This document shows, piece by piece, positions 33,548-44,301 of a stretch of DNA of 64,000 nt (position 1 is the stretch's first letter; every line of letters starts with the position of its first letter). The stretch comes from Colletotrichum lupini (Eukaryota > Ascomycota > Sordariomycetes > Glomerellales > Glomerellaceae), in contig NC_064678.1 of the NCBI RefSeq assembly GCF_023278565.1, positions 6,138,001 to 6,202,000 of the forward strand, in the 5' to 3' direction. Made by a program: the position numbers and the translations under genes. Below the pieces are notes generated by a model. It saw nothing but the letters and a program-made list of their open reading frames with translations. It made no database searches and was not told the origin of the DNA.

Positions 33548-36163
33548 ATGGAGAGACACTCATTGTGGCTTCTGTTCGTTGCACTTAGTTTTCTGCAAAC
33601 ATGTCACTCTTTCAACCTTTACCCAGCTATCAACGGCGATAAGCTCGCCAAGTCACTGAACGTCACATCAGACTGCATCGCAGCGCTGTAAGTACTTACG
33701 CTGAACCCGAGACCTCTCATAGATGCATCAGCTCATGAATGAGATAGAAATCAAACTATTCCAGAATGCGATCAGACGTTACTACAGATGACGATGAACG
33801 TAGAGAACTACTGGTGGACCGATGACAACCTCACGGCTGTCTGCGACTCAGGCTGTGCTGAAGCCGTTGGATCGTGGAACTACAATGTCTCTGATCCTTG
33901 CTTCGAGCAGTCTTTCACTGCATATGGAAAGCTTGTGCCCATATGGACAGTCACTGAGCGAGTTGTTGACAATCTCATCTTTGCCTGTTTGCCGTCTCGG
34001 TTAGTCTCATTGCCTGAAGCCTTCTCTGGAAGATCATGCTGATTGTTTAAAGATCCGAAAACTACACATACTGTCTCACAGAATCTCAGGAGTGGGTTGG
34101 AGCCGATGTGTTGCGGGTCGACTGTGATGCCAATCCCTCAGATCCTACTTGCGGCGGTAACTCCACGGACATCCCCGAGGCGAATGTTCGCCTAGCCAAC
34201 CTGTACGAAGACGATATTGTGAGTTGTACTTCTGTGATGTCATCGTACGCCTCACTGACATGACATCAAGTTATGCAATGACTGTTTTATAAATCAGCTT
34301 TACACTCGCATCTCGTCCATCTTCGTGCCGGATACCGACTACTCAGAATATCTCGCAGATCAGATTTTTGATATCTCAGACGTTTGCAACAAAACTATTC
34401 CCGACTTCACTGTTGCACTGCCTTGGGATTATCAGACTGCATCGACCCTGTCTTCCGTAAACGTGGGGTCTTCAACGAGTGTCGTGGCCACTGCCACCTC
34501 CACTGCCGCTGCCACGACCACATGTGTTGGTCAGACTCTTGACTCTGCCGCTGCATCAAAGAGAGATAATGCTTTGGACTGGATCAAGAGGTCCACGCCT
34601 GGGTTGGAGCCTAGGCAGGCATCGTCATGCGATGACTTATCGTCTCAGTATGGCGTCAGCACTGGCGCACTTCAGTGGTTCACCAACAGTGAAACCCGCG
34701 CTGTCTCTGGCTCGGTGTGTCTTCCTCAGCGGTGCACATTGCAGAAAGTTGGAAGCAACGAGACGTGGTGAGTATCACGAACCAATCTTTGCCATTCTAT
34801 GCTACTTTCAGTGCTAATGATCATCCTCAAAGTGCGAGTATCGCGGCATCCATCGGTGGTGACACCACTATTGTCCAGTTCAAGAAGTGGAATACGTACA
34901 TCCTCGGACTTTGTGACAGTCTTACAGAGGGATAGTGGGTATGCGTAAGGTAAGGAGGACTTTGATCTACCTTATGTTATGATAAATGTGAAGTTGACTG
35001 ACCAATTTTCCTGCATAGTTCCCCTGGCGTCAACGCTACATACACATTGCCTGCACCACCATTAGGCACAGAAGCCAATGCCGGAAATCAACAACGAGGA
35101 GGCGCCGGTGGCATAGTATCGGCTACGACCACCGCAACAGACATTGTCAACCCTGTGTCGGGAGGAACAGCCCCTAGCCCAACCCAAGACGGGCTTGTCA
35201 CCAACGTAAGACGAACCATTGATGATATTCAACATGAAGATGCGAGACTAACTCTTAGATTTCCAGTGCAATAATTACGCAAGTGCTACTGCTGGAGACG
35301 GATGCGAGGCGTTTGCCACGCGCAACTCGATTGCGCCAACACAGCTCTATGCATGGAACCCAGTCCTCGGAACTGCTGGTTCCGAATGCTCAACCGCTCT
35401 GTGGGCTAGTGAGTATTACTGCATCGGCACGTGGAAGCCGACCCAGACTTCTGCCGTAACTGCGCCAGGTCCAACCCAGACTGGAATCACGTCTAGCTGC
35501 AACAAGTACGCAGAGGCCATCTCCGGTGACGTTTGTACCGTCTTTGCCTCTCGAAACAACATTACCACCGCTCAGCTGTACGCTTGGAATAGCGTGCTGG
35601 GAGCCAACGGAGAGAACTGCGCTGGCTCCATGTGGGCGAACGAGTACTACTGTGTTGGTGTCTCGGGATCATCATCCGCAGCGACCACGACACAGGCGAC
35701 GACTGCCACGGCTGCAGTCTCGACGACTGCTACTCAAGTCACAGCTCCTGGTCCGACTCAGACCGGCATCGTCTCGAGCTGTTCCAAGTTTGCCAAGGCT
35801 CCCTCCGGAGTAGTCTGCGGCGACTTTGCGAGCAGCAATAGTATTTCAACCGATCAGTTGTATGCATGGAACACAGTTCTCGGTTCCAATGGAGAGAACT
35901 GTGCGTCTTCAATGTGGGCAAACGAGTACTACTGCGTCGGCATCACTGTGGCCGCCCCTGGCCCAACGCAGGATGGCATCAACTCTAACTGCGCTCGATA
36001 CGCCGAAGCACCTTCGGGAGCGACCTGCACCACGTTCTCAAGCGCCAATGAAGTTACCTTGGCTCAATTGTATGCTTGGAATCCGGTCTTGGGCACAAAT
36101 GGGGAGAATTGCGCCACTAAGATGTGGGCTCAGGAGTATTACTGTATCAGTATCACTAAGTAG
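33548..36163 (+). CDS. Secreted multi-LysM chitin-binding protein, seven exons, with one in-frame TAG
   Basis: Exons: 33548-33687, 33748-33999, 34053-34218, 34298-34767, 34833-34949, 35019-35205, 35267-36163; phases agree and give about 742 codons. Residues 1-21 are a signal peptide. The N-terminal half has the divergent LysM-like repeats of these proteins (for example the DCIAAL...WWTDDNL region). The last exon encodes four tandem Cys-containing LysM modules, each with a QLYAWN.VLG...C...W..EYYC signature, linked by APGPTQ.GI spacers and Ser/Thr tracts. Such proteins bind chitin oligomers and in fungal genomes are often paired with subgroup-C chitinases. Codon 377 (34933-34935) is TAG where CAG is expected, which would remove all four LysM modules. 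An upstream GTGGGT donor at 34935 would splice the stop out in phase. Confidence 0.88.
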
Positions 36164-37287
36164 AATGGCCTCCACTTTGTTGGAAGAGGATCAATACCTC
36201 AAGTTCAATGACTGCTATAAGTTTTGATAAATACGCCCAAGAGCGAAACATATTTGGCCCAAAATCTGACTTACGTAGCGGCCTTAGGAGGAACATGCGG
36301 CGTCCTCTAGTGCCAGGGCCAGCCATAGGGTAGAAGCAAGTGATGTTTAATACACCTGCCATCCCAACCCTTCCTCCTTTGAGTTCTTCGATTCCTATTT
36401 GCCATCTGAATAATTGAATTCAAAAAGCGGGCATAGGCTTCACGAAATCTACTCCTGTCACCACAGCCAGCAGCGACCCGTCTAGGTCAGCGGTTAAGGT
36501 CAAACCTGGATGAGTGGTGGAGTGATTTATAGTTGTTAAATGATATCCAAATGAGCCTGATCAACGACAGGTCACAAGTTCAAGTTTGATTCCCAGAATG
36601 AGCACCAAGACATGCAGCCTTTAAATCGGCACCAGGGGTGCACTCTTCTTTCGTCTTTTTCTTGCATAACCTTTGAAGGCCATTTTTTGTCATGAAGTCT
36701 TTGTGCCTCGCTTATAAATCTATTCCACATTCATCTCAAAGCATGTTCAGCAATTTAAGAGGAAAGAAACGGTACCAAAGTTGAGTCAGTAGACGCCTAT
36801 TTCTTTAACTAGTGTTGCTTTAGGCTTCTGTTCAATTTGAGCACACCCTTGAGGCTCTCTTGAGTCTGCAGCCGGATTCCCCACTCACATTTGTAGAAAC
36901 ATATGCCTAATATGCATGATGGGCCGATGGTCATTTCTAGACTTGGCAGCATGAGCACTGGTCTGACTTGGGAGCATAGGCGCCGTTGTTGGCGAGTTGG
37001 CTGGCAGACTCAAGCCAATAAGCAACCAAATCGATGTCAAAACTAAGCCCAAAAGTAGACCTGCATGATCGAAATTGCGAGAATAAGGATATGGCATGCA
37101 TGAGAGCCTAACAGTCCAAGATGTAGCGTTGTAAACTGGATGGGACCAAGGACACACCCACCAGGTCCTTTCGCCACTTTTCGTTGCCTTGAACATGTGT
37201 TGGGACGGTCGCTGCGGGAGGCCGACCACCAACAAAGACATGCAGCCTGGCATCCAACCAGCTGTGACAGATATTTTTTTGGTACCG
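36164..37287. other. Intergenic, no gene seen
   Basis: AT-moderate spacer between the LysM gene and the next plus-strand gene. Open frames such as 36885-37316 (-) show no domain and overlap the downstream promoter. Nothing else recognised. Confidence 0.5.
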
Positions 37288-37295
37288 TATATAAA
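37288..37295 (+). promoter_or_regulatory. TATA box (TATATAAA)
   Basis: TATATAAA lies 76 bp before the likely start codon at 37371. This supports that ATG over the in-frame extension reaching back to 37140. Confidence 0.55.
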
Positions 37296-37370
37296 TGCAG
37301 CCCAACTCCCAGTCAACCCCCTCCTGCTACGGGCATCGAAAGATTCTCATCCTCCCCAAAGTCTATCACC

Positions 37371-38795
37371 ATGGCCTACAAAAACGAAGACCTTGAAAGG
37401 GTGTATTGCACCTGTAGAGCAATCTTTAGCGGTAACGATGCTCTCTTGCGAAAGAAGAAGAAGGTCAAAGAAGCCCTGGTCAAGAACACAACCACTATTA
37501 AACCACTTTTCTTCAGTTTTGGCGAGGAAAAGACAATACTCATGTCGCAGCACCTGTTGGAATGCCGGGTATTTGAGTCCGATCTCAGAGCCAAAGTCAT
37601 GTTTCCGAGCCTCTTCCAAAGCACCCCGCAGCAAGATGCTGAGCGAGAGGCTTCGGAGGCCGATGCAGTGAGATCGGTTGCAAACGCCTTGGACGAGATG
37701 AGTCAGTCGGAAGGCGAGGATGATGACGATGAACTTGATCAACCTCCCGAAGAAGTAGTTTCTACACCCATAGCAGAAGAGGTCCCAGAAGACGCGCCTC
37801 CTGCCGAAGCACCTCCTGCCGACGAGCCTCTTGCTTTAGTCGAGGCTATAACGCCTCCCCAAGATCTCTCAAATATGTGCGATACCGACTCAGGTAAGTC
37901 ATGTACAATTTTTCAGTTACACAAATTCACTGACAAGGCATCAGGGGTCACTCTGACAAGTCCACCGCCGCACCCTGGGCTCCCTTCTTTGTATCCCGCC
38001 TGCCTCCCTTACAAGACGCAACATGACATCCTCACCACCACCCAGAGAGTTCTGGAGGAATGCTGCTTCGATTTTGCGACCAAGTGGATACCACACGTTC
38101 TTCAATCACAAGGCTGGGACTGTCCGTCAGCGGTCGAGTTAACGAAGTGGACCAAAGTCTTCAACAGAGCTGGCCTAAACTTGCCTGCGCACGCGACCGC
38201 ACCGGCAAACACCCCCATCAAGGATGTTCTCTTCCGCACACATCAGTTGAGGCACACTGCTGTGCACAGACTGCCCACGACTGCCCGCGAAGTCAGCCAA
38301 CACTTGGGGACTGCACTGAAAGTGGCCGAGACTCTTCAAGACGTCTCCCGCGCTGCTCAGCTGGAGGACTTGATGTCCGAGGTCAACGAGAAAATAAAGG
38401 CCATGGTACTGACGAAGAATGTTCTGGAGAACCGCACCCTGTTCAGTCTCGACGACATCCGCCGTCAACGCGAGGAACTTGATAGACAAGAGAAGCAGAT
38501 GATTGAAAACATGGTGAGAGAGGATCGTGATCACAAGGCGCTCATCGGTTGTCTGCTTGAAGCCGCTGTCGATGACATCTTTGAGAAAAAGGCGGTTAGG
38601 GGTCAGATACTGGAGGAAGCCGAAAATGATGCCGCAGATATCTACTACGAAGCCAGTGAGGACACTGTTGATGGAGCTCTTGAGGATTCCTACATGAGTG
38701 ATGGCAATGAAACCCCTAGGGAGGATGATATAGAGAGTCCTGGCTCTTTTGAATGGGGCGAGAAACTTGGGTGCACCAAATCGGTCAAGTCTTGA
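37371..38795 (+). CDS. Lineage-specific acidic coiled-coil protein, two exons
   Basis: Start at 37371, in ACCATGGCC context and just downstream of a TATA box. Exons 37371-37893 and 37945-38795; the 51-nt intron (GTAAGT...CAG, CTGAC branch) is a multiple of three and open, so an unspliced frame also exists. The spliced product is about 457 residues. Features in order: a basic N-terminus with KKKKVKEALVKN, an acidic Pro/Glu-rich linker (about 105-165) with GEDDDDELDQ, then a predicted coiled coil (about 280-395) with AAQLEDLMSEVNEKIKAM and IRRQREELDRQEKQM. These C-terminal blocks occur in an expanded Pezizomycotina family whose database entries are, as I recall, often labelled cytochrome c1 by mistake. 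No haem motif CxxCH or membrane anchor is present, so that label does not fit. Function unknown. Confidence 0.8.
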   Translation: MAYKNEDLERVYCTCRAIFSGNDALLRKKKKVKEALVKNTTTIKPLFFSFGEEKTILMSQHLLECRVFESDLRAKVMFPSLFQSTPQQDAEREASEADAVRSVANALDEMSQSEGEDDDDELDQPPEEVVSTPIAEEVPEDAPPAEAPPADEPLALVEAITPPQDLSNMCDTDSGKSCTIFQLHKFTDKASGVTLTSPPPHPGLPSLYPACLPYKTQHDILTTTQRVLEECCFDFATKWIPHVLQSQGWDCPSAVELTKWTKVFNRAGLNLPAHATAPANTPIKDVLFRTHQLRHTAVHRLPTTAREVSQHLGTALKVAETLQDVSRAAQLEDLMSEVNEKIKAMVLTKNVLENRTLFSLDDIRRQREELDRQEKQMIENMVREDRDHKALIGCLLEAAVDDIFEKKAVRGQILEEAENDAADIYYEASEDTVDGALEDSYMSDGNETPREDDIESPGSFEWGEKLGCTKSVKS

Positions 38796-39687
38796 TGCCT
38801 AGGAGGTTTTCAATGTGGGCAAGCTAGGTACAAGATATCAACATATCATGTCTCCACCCAGAAACGTGTGCGACATTCTCTTAAGTTGACAAAGATTTGA
38901 TTGTGGTATTATGAGCACTCACGCACTCTATCTCAAGGTTACGCATCGACGTTACATGCCTGCGCCACCTCGGTATGTCTCGCGGATTCAAAATGATGGA
39001 AACACTAAGGCACGGTCTCCGAAGATGTCGTTCGCGTCCGTGGGTGAGTGCTTTTGAACCTCGCGCTCACCGAGACCGCCGGCCGGCCCGGAGGAAGAGT
39101 CTCGGAGTACCGACCCCGCACTAGGCCGAATCAAGAGTGATGCGGGGCTGTTAGGTACCAATCAAAAGAGTCAATCTCAAGATCCAAAGGTCAATGCCCG
39201 TGCTTCCTCAGATCGACCTTTTGGACCCCTCATTGATGTTGTGTTCCCCGTTTGCGGAATGCAAAAGATAAAGATAAAACCAAGGTCGATAGCCAGATGG
39301 AACCAAAGATCTTCCAAAACTGCAATTCTACGGTATTAAAGATACCCGGATGCCATAACCGGTCGCACATAAGCGGATGTCACGTGTGACGGACAGCAAG
39401 CAGCGGCCCCGCCGTCGCCACCTTCCCGACCCCCCCGGCTTTTCAAATTTTCGTCCCGGGCCAGAAGGAAGAGGGAAAAAAATATGGCGAAGGGCGTGGG
39501 GCAATCACGCAAAGGGCGCTTGCCATGCCGCTTTGTTAGCCGGCACCTTTTGCGTTACCTTAGTCGAGTGGTCCCTACATCTAGCCGCCGCTCATTGTCA
39601 CTGCCTTAACCTTTTTCTTTGACTGAACATACTTGCCGCGTTTCTGTTCCTAATACAATTCTGTCATTGGAATCCCCGGCCGACGAC
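38796..39687. other. Intergenic / MFS promoter region
   Basis: Spacer between the coiled-coil gene and the MFS gene. It has a GC-rich stretch near 39070-39100 (CCGCCGGCCGGCCCGG) and a run of A/T-poor sequence at 39400-39470. No gene is seen; it presumably contains the transporter promoter. Confidence 0.5.
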
Positions 39688-41279
39688 ATGCCAAACATGA
39701 ACGAGGAGCAGCCTCTGCTGGTTGAGGACCCCATCTGCGAGGAAGACATCTCGAAGCACTTGCTCGACTTTGATCCCAACGGCGACACTGAGAACCCCAG
39801 GGAATGGCCCGCACCTTTCAAGTGGACTCTGGTCGCATTGCTGGCGCTCACCGCGTTCACCGTGTACGACAATCATCAAACCTGATGTGTAATGCATCGA
39901 ACTTCTCGTGACCATATTTGAGCTGACATGTGTTACAGCACCTTCACCTGCATTTCAGTCGTCCCTGTAGCCGCCCACATCATCCAAGACCTAGACCAGA
40001 ATGAAGGCGCAAACTCACCGGCGAGCGCCCTGCTCGTCACAATCTGGGAGCTCGGTGAAGCCGCCGGCCCTCTCCTCATCGCGCCCCTTTCCGAGATCTA
40101 CGGACGCTACCCCGTCATGAACGCCGCCAACATCCTCGTCATCATCGCCACCATCCTCGCCGCTATCAGCACGAGCACCCCGCTCCTCATCGGCGCCCGC
40201 TGCCTCACCGGTCTCGCGGTCGCTTCGAATGTGCTGAACCCGGCCATCATCGGCGACATGTTCGTTCCGGACAACCGCGGCTCGGCGATGAGCATAGTAT
40301 CTCTCGCCCCGCTCATCGGTGGTGCAGTCGGACCCATGATCAGCGGCGCCATTGCGCAGACCCTCGGCTGGAGACAGGTTCTCTGGATGAGTGCTGGTTT
40401 GGCGACCGTGTGTGAGATCTTGTTCCTCACTTGCTTCCGAGAGACGTATAAGATGACCATCTTGAGACGACGTGCCGCGAAGCATGCGGACGAGCACGGG
40501 GCACCGCTTCACCCTGCCGGAGTTGATGACCACAAGAGCCTTATCAAGCTATGGGAGTCGATCAAGCGGCCTTTCTATGTCTTGCTCAGGTCAAATGTTC
40601 TGATGGGACTGTCGTTCTTTGGTTGCATAACTTTCGCCTACTTTTACGTCATGTCCATCAGCTTGCCTGTCATTCTCCAGGATGTGTATGGTTTCTCGCC
40701 TGCCCTCACTGGTCTCTCATTCATGTCCTTCAGTAAGTCCTACTCTGAACTTTTGCACGATACGTTTGTGTTCTAACGGTCACAGGTATCGGTTCGTTCA
40801 TCAGCGTCATCGTCAGTAACTTCAGCCTGGATAGGATCTACGTGAAGCTTCGCGGCAACGACCCCGTCGGACGTCCCGAGTACCGGCTCCCGCTCGTCAT
40901 CATCGGCGCATTCACACTGCCCCTCTCCATCACTGCCTACGGCTGGATTGCGGAACTTCACCTTCCTGTCGGCCTTCTTCTCCTGTCGGTCGCGATGCTC
41001 GGCTTCACTCTTCTCATGGCCTCCCTTCCTCTCTCCGCCTACGTTGTCGACGCCACAGGCCTGTACTCTGCTTCCGCCATGACTGGTGTCATCGTGACGA
41101 GATGCTTAGCTGGAACTTTCTTACCCCTTGCGAGCGGACCTATGGTGCAGTCTTTCGGTTATGGTTGGGGTTTCACTATGCTGGGAGCTTTCAGCATCTG
41201 CCTGGCGCCCATCCCGGTGGTTATCATGAGATACGGTCACGTTTGGCGCCAAAAGTCCGAATACACGAGAGATGCCTGA
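39688..41279 (+). CDS. MFS transporter, DHA1 drug:H+ antiporter type
   Basis: Exons 39688-39863, 39939-40732 and 40786-41279; both introns have GT...AG ends and agree in phase, giving 487 residues (start at 39688, or at the next Met at 39697). After an acidic cytosolic tail (EEDISKHLLDFDPNGDTENPREWP, typical of fungal DHA1 proteins) there are about 12 membrane helices. Motif A-like LLIAPLSEIYGRYPVM follows TM2. Motif C-like IVSLAPLIGGAVGPMISG lies in TM5, the mark of antiporters, and the DMFVPDNRGSAMS loop precedes it. Such plasma-membrane pumps export toxic organics and azoles. Its neighbours, a FAD monooxygenase and an FAH hydrolase, suggest efflux of aromatic compounds. Reading frame intact. 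Confidence 0.92.
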
Positions 41280-41473
41280 AGACGTCATGAGTTACGATAC
41301 AACTATCATTAAAGCATATTGCCGGGAAGAAAAAGTGATTTACAACGCGTTATTGCTATATACAGTTTGGGAGGGGGTTTCTACTTAACTTAGATTCGGC
41401 GTTATCGAGAGGCATATTTTAACAGCTTTGTGAATAGAATGAATTAATAGTCAATCATCATACAGAAGCATTG

Positions 41474-42969
41474 TCAGGCTTGTTTTTGTTCCCACTCTTG
41501 GAAGGCCTCAATGGCTTCTGCTACCGAGTCCCGCCCCATCAACTCCATCCGATAATCCTCATCCATTAACCGCCACCCCGTCGGCGACAGCCCGTCCGAC
41601 AGCGGTGCACCCGTCATCTCCGCATCGCGAGCCTCCTGCTCCGGCCCGTCACGAACATGATACCATTTCCGATTCGAAGTCGCGCCCTGCACGTTCAGCG
41701 TCGTCCGGTCTTTCCGAAGCGTCTCATATAGCTTCAAGATCTCGGGAATCTGTGGTACCATGTTTTCTATCCCCAAGGAGCTCTTCAAGAGGCCCAGAAG
41801 CCTCCCAATCACGGCGCCGTCTTCGACAGCCATGGCTGCGCCCTGAGCTTGGTACGGGAGACTTGGATGGCACGAGTCGCCCAGGAGAGCGAAGCAGCCC
41901 TTGGTCCACGTCTTTAACTTGGGGTGTGTGCACAGCTTCCACTTTTGCACTCTCGGTATCAACGAGATGAGCTTTGTCAATCTACGAAAAAGATTAGTAG
42001 CCACACGGGATGCGTGGAATCTCACCTGGTAGCTTCTCAAGCAGCTAGAAACTTACGTATCATCCCATCCGCGATAGCTTTCCCTCATCTCTTCGATGTC
42101 ACCCTGCACGCGCTTCTCTCCCGGTTCCATGTTATCCGGCCTGATGAGCACGAGGTTAAACTCCCGCCCGCCTCTGACGGGGTAGAACACGGTGTGCTTG
42201 TCGGGTCCCATCCACACCGTAGCCTGCTTCCGCGCACAAAGATCGTCGACCCGGGGATCATTCAGAGCTTTGAGGTAGTCAAACGGAAACGTAGCGCGAT
42301 AGGCCAGATCCCCCGTCTCAACAGGCGGCGAAGCCGTTCCAAGAAGCTGATCACGACAAATAGACCAGAGCCCTAGCATCCATCATCAGCAAGCACAACG
42401 TCCCAGCCTGCACATCCTACTCACCATCAGCACCAATAATCACATCCCCGCCGATATCATCCCCGTCCTCGAGATACACCCTCTTTTTGTCAAAATCAAT
42501 CCTCTCCACATCCATATCGAGACACAGATCCACGCCAATCTCCTTGCACGTCTGCCACAGAATGTAATGCAAATCGGCCCGGTGCACAACCATCCACAGA
42601 TCGCCGTACCGGACCTGCGCGTCCTTGGCCGAGAGCGTGTGCAGGTGCGCGCCGTCTGCGTACCTGCGGTACTCCATCCCGTCGATGACGACCCCGCATT
42701 GGAGGAGTTTGTCGAGGTAGCCTAGTTGTCTTGCGATTCTAGTCCCGTTGGGTGGGAGCTGAAGACCTGCGCCGATCTAGATAAATGTTAATTCAGATAA
42801 ACGAGTGTATCACCGAGAGCGGGAAAGGGAATCGTGAATGGCACTTCGGTGAGCTTACCGGGACCAGTCTATTCGCCCTCTCGAGAACCACCACCTCGAA
42901 CCCCTCTCTTCTACAGGCTATGGCGCAAGCGAGGCCGCCGAGACCTGCGCCGATGATGAGGACTCTCAT
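41474..42969 (-). CDS. FAD-dependent monooxygenase, salicylate hydroxylase-like, four exons
   Basis: Minus-strand exons 42859-42969, 42425-42776, 42057-42372 and 41474-41981; introns of 82, 52 and 75 nt agree in phase and give 428 residues. The product starts with the dinucleotide-binding motif MRVLIIGAGLGGLACAIA, which is why I choose 42969 over the extension to 43026. It continues with GDVIIGADGLWSICRD (the DG motif) and ends with the GD motif FALLGDSCHPSLPYQAQGAAMAVEDG. This is the class-A flavoprotein hydroxylase plan of salicylate hydroxylases and related fungal monooxygenases, which hydroxylate aromatic acids or polyketide intermediates with NAD(P)H and O2. The exact substrate is unknown. 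It is convergent with the MFS gene (gap of about 195 bp). Confidence 0.9.
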
Positions 42970-44191
42970 GTTGGCATTTGCCCCTGGGAGAGTAAAATTG
43001 CAGTCAGTCGGACCGGTGGCGATCACCTTGGATCATTTTGTTATCATCCGGATTCACAATCTGTCCTGTCCCATCACGTCCGTAGCCCACCCCCGCTACT
43101 TAAAGGGTCTCCGGCCTGAACCTGCATCATGCAGGAAACCCCGCGCCGGATCTCTGCCGCGCCCCACTACCGAACCACTGAGTGTCATTCGCGCCGAACC
43201 CTGAGGGGCAAGTCATGCAGCGAGAACCAGTTTCTACGGAGTAAGAATCTCTTGAAAACCACCAATTTTTCGAAGGCTGGCGAAGTATCACCGGTAGACA
43301 TCGCTTTCGGAGAAATCTGATTGGATAGGGGCTACCCTCGACGGCCTCGCGGGTTCTCACTTGCGGCCCGAGTCTGTTCACTCTGCCGCCCGACCTTGGA
43401 TAACTGTTTCGCTGTTCCTTGAATAAGTAAGTTAAAAAGGCAACCAAATGCCCCCACGCTTTTGTCCTCCTGCGGTTCAGAACTTCAATCGGAACGTCTG
43501 AGCTTGATCTGGTAATTGGAATACCCGAATCGTCGCTTTCGGGGCGGGGTTTCCCGAAGATGCCCATTACGTCGAAATAAGAAAGTACGGTAAATCCCCT
43601 GCAGTAAGGGAATCAACACCTTCAGCCATCATCCCTTCGTCGGCACAAGCATCGGTGTCCTCGATTACTCATTCAACCTAGGTAAACCACCCCGGGTTGC
43701 CCACTCTACTTTCTCGGTGACCTCTGGACTGGCATATCTCCGTGTCCGACATCTCCATGGGGACGTGGCAAAAGCTCATCCGAACATGAATAGACTCCAA
43801 GATCTCCAACCCCGCGATATCCGCCACGTCCTGCCCCAAAGGTGATGATTTTGCTGCCTTTTCCCAATGAGACCCAAAAGCACAAAATTCCCCGAAATCG
43901 CCGAACCGGTCTTTAGTTTTTCATCTCAACATTCCATGTGCTGCTCAGCGGCCAGCCGCGCGCTGCCGTGCACGGGTACAGGGCATTCACGCCGCGCCGC
44001 GGACGATGTACAGATTGCCATAAAGGTCATGAGGCCCGTGATAGACCACCCGAGTCTGCCGACGGCATCTTCGGTCGCCAGGGGGGGCGGGGCGGAAGAG
44101 AAAATAATCAGCTACCGACCGCCCAAGATGCATCAAAGACGAGCGATCCGCAAGGTTCCGAACTGAAGTAAAGTAGTTTACTGGAATCGAA
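42970..44191. other. Intergenic between monooxygenase and FAH gene
   Basis: The region separates two divergent genes and must carry both promoters. The reverse frame 43127-43567 (146 codons) begins MGIFGKPRPESDDSG but shows no domain; I do not call it. TATAAAA at 44192-44198 serves the downstream gene. Confidence 0.45.
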
Positions 44192-44198
44192 TATAAAA
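44192..44198 (+). promoter_or_regulatory. TATA box of the FAH-family gene
   Basis: TATAAAA lies about 104 bp upstream of the likely start codon at 44302. Confidence 0.5.
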
Positions 44199-44301
44199 GC
44201 ACGGCGCCGCGGCGTCGTGGAGTTGCGATTGCTTTGTGGAGAAATGCAGTCCTTTTCCGATGTTCCTCGAGCTCATTGGGAATGGTGTCGAGTGTGCAAC
44301 G

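Noticed and set aside
43127..43567. 146-codon reverse-strand frame starting MGIFGKPRPESDD
   Set aside because: N-terminus looks gene-like but there is no membrane or domain pattern after it; it lies in the divergent promoter region.
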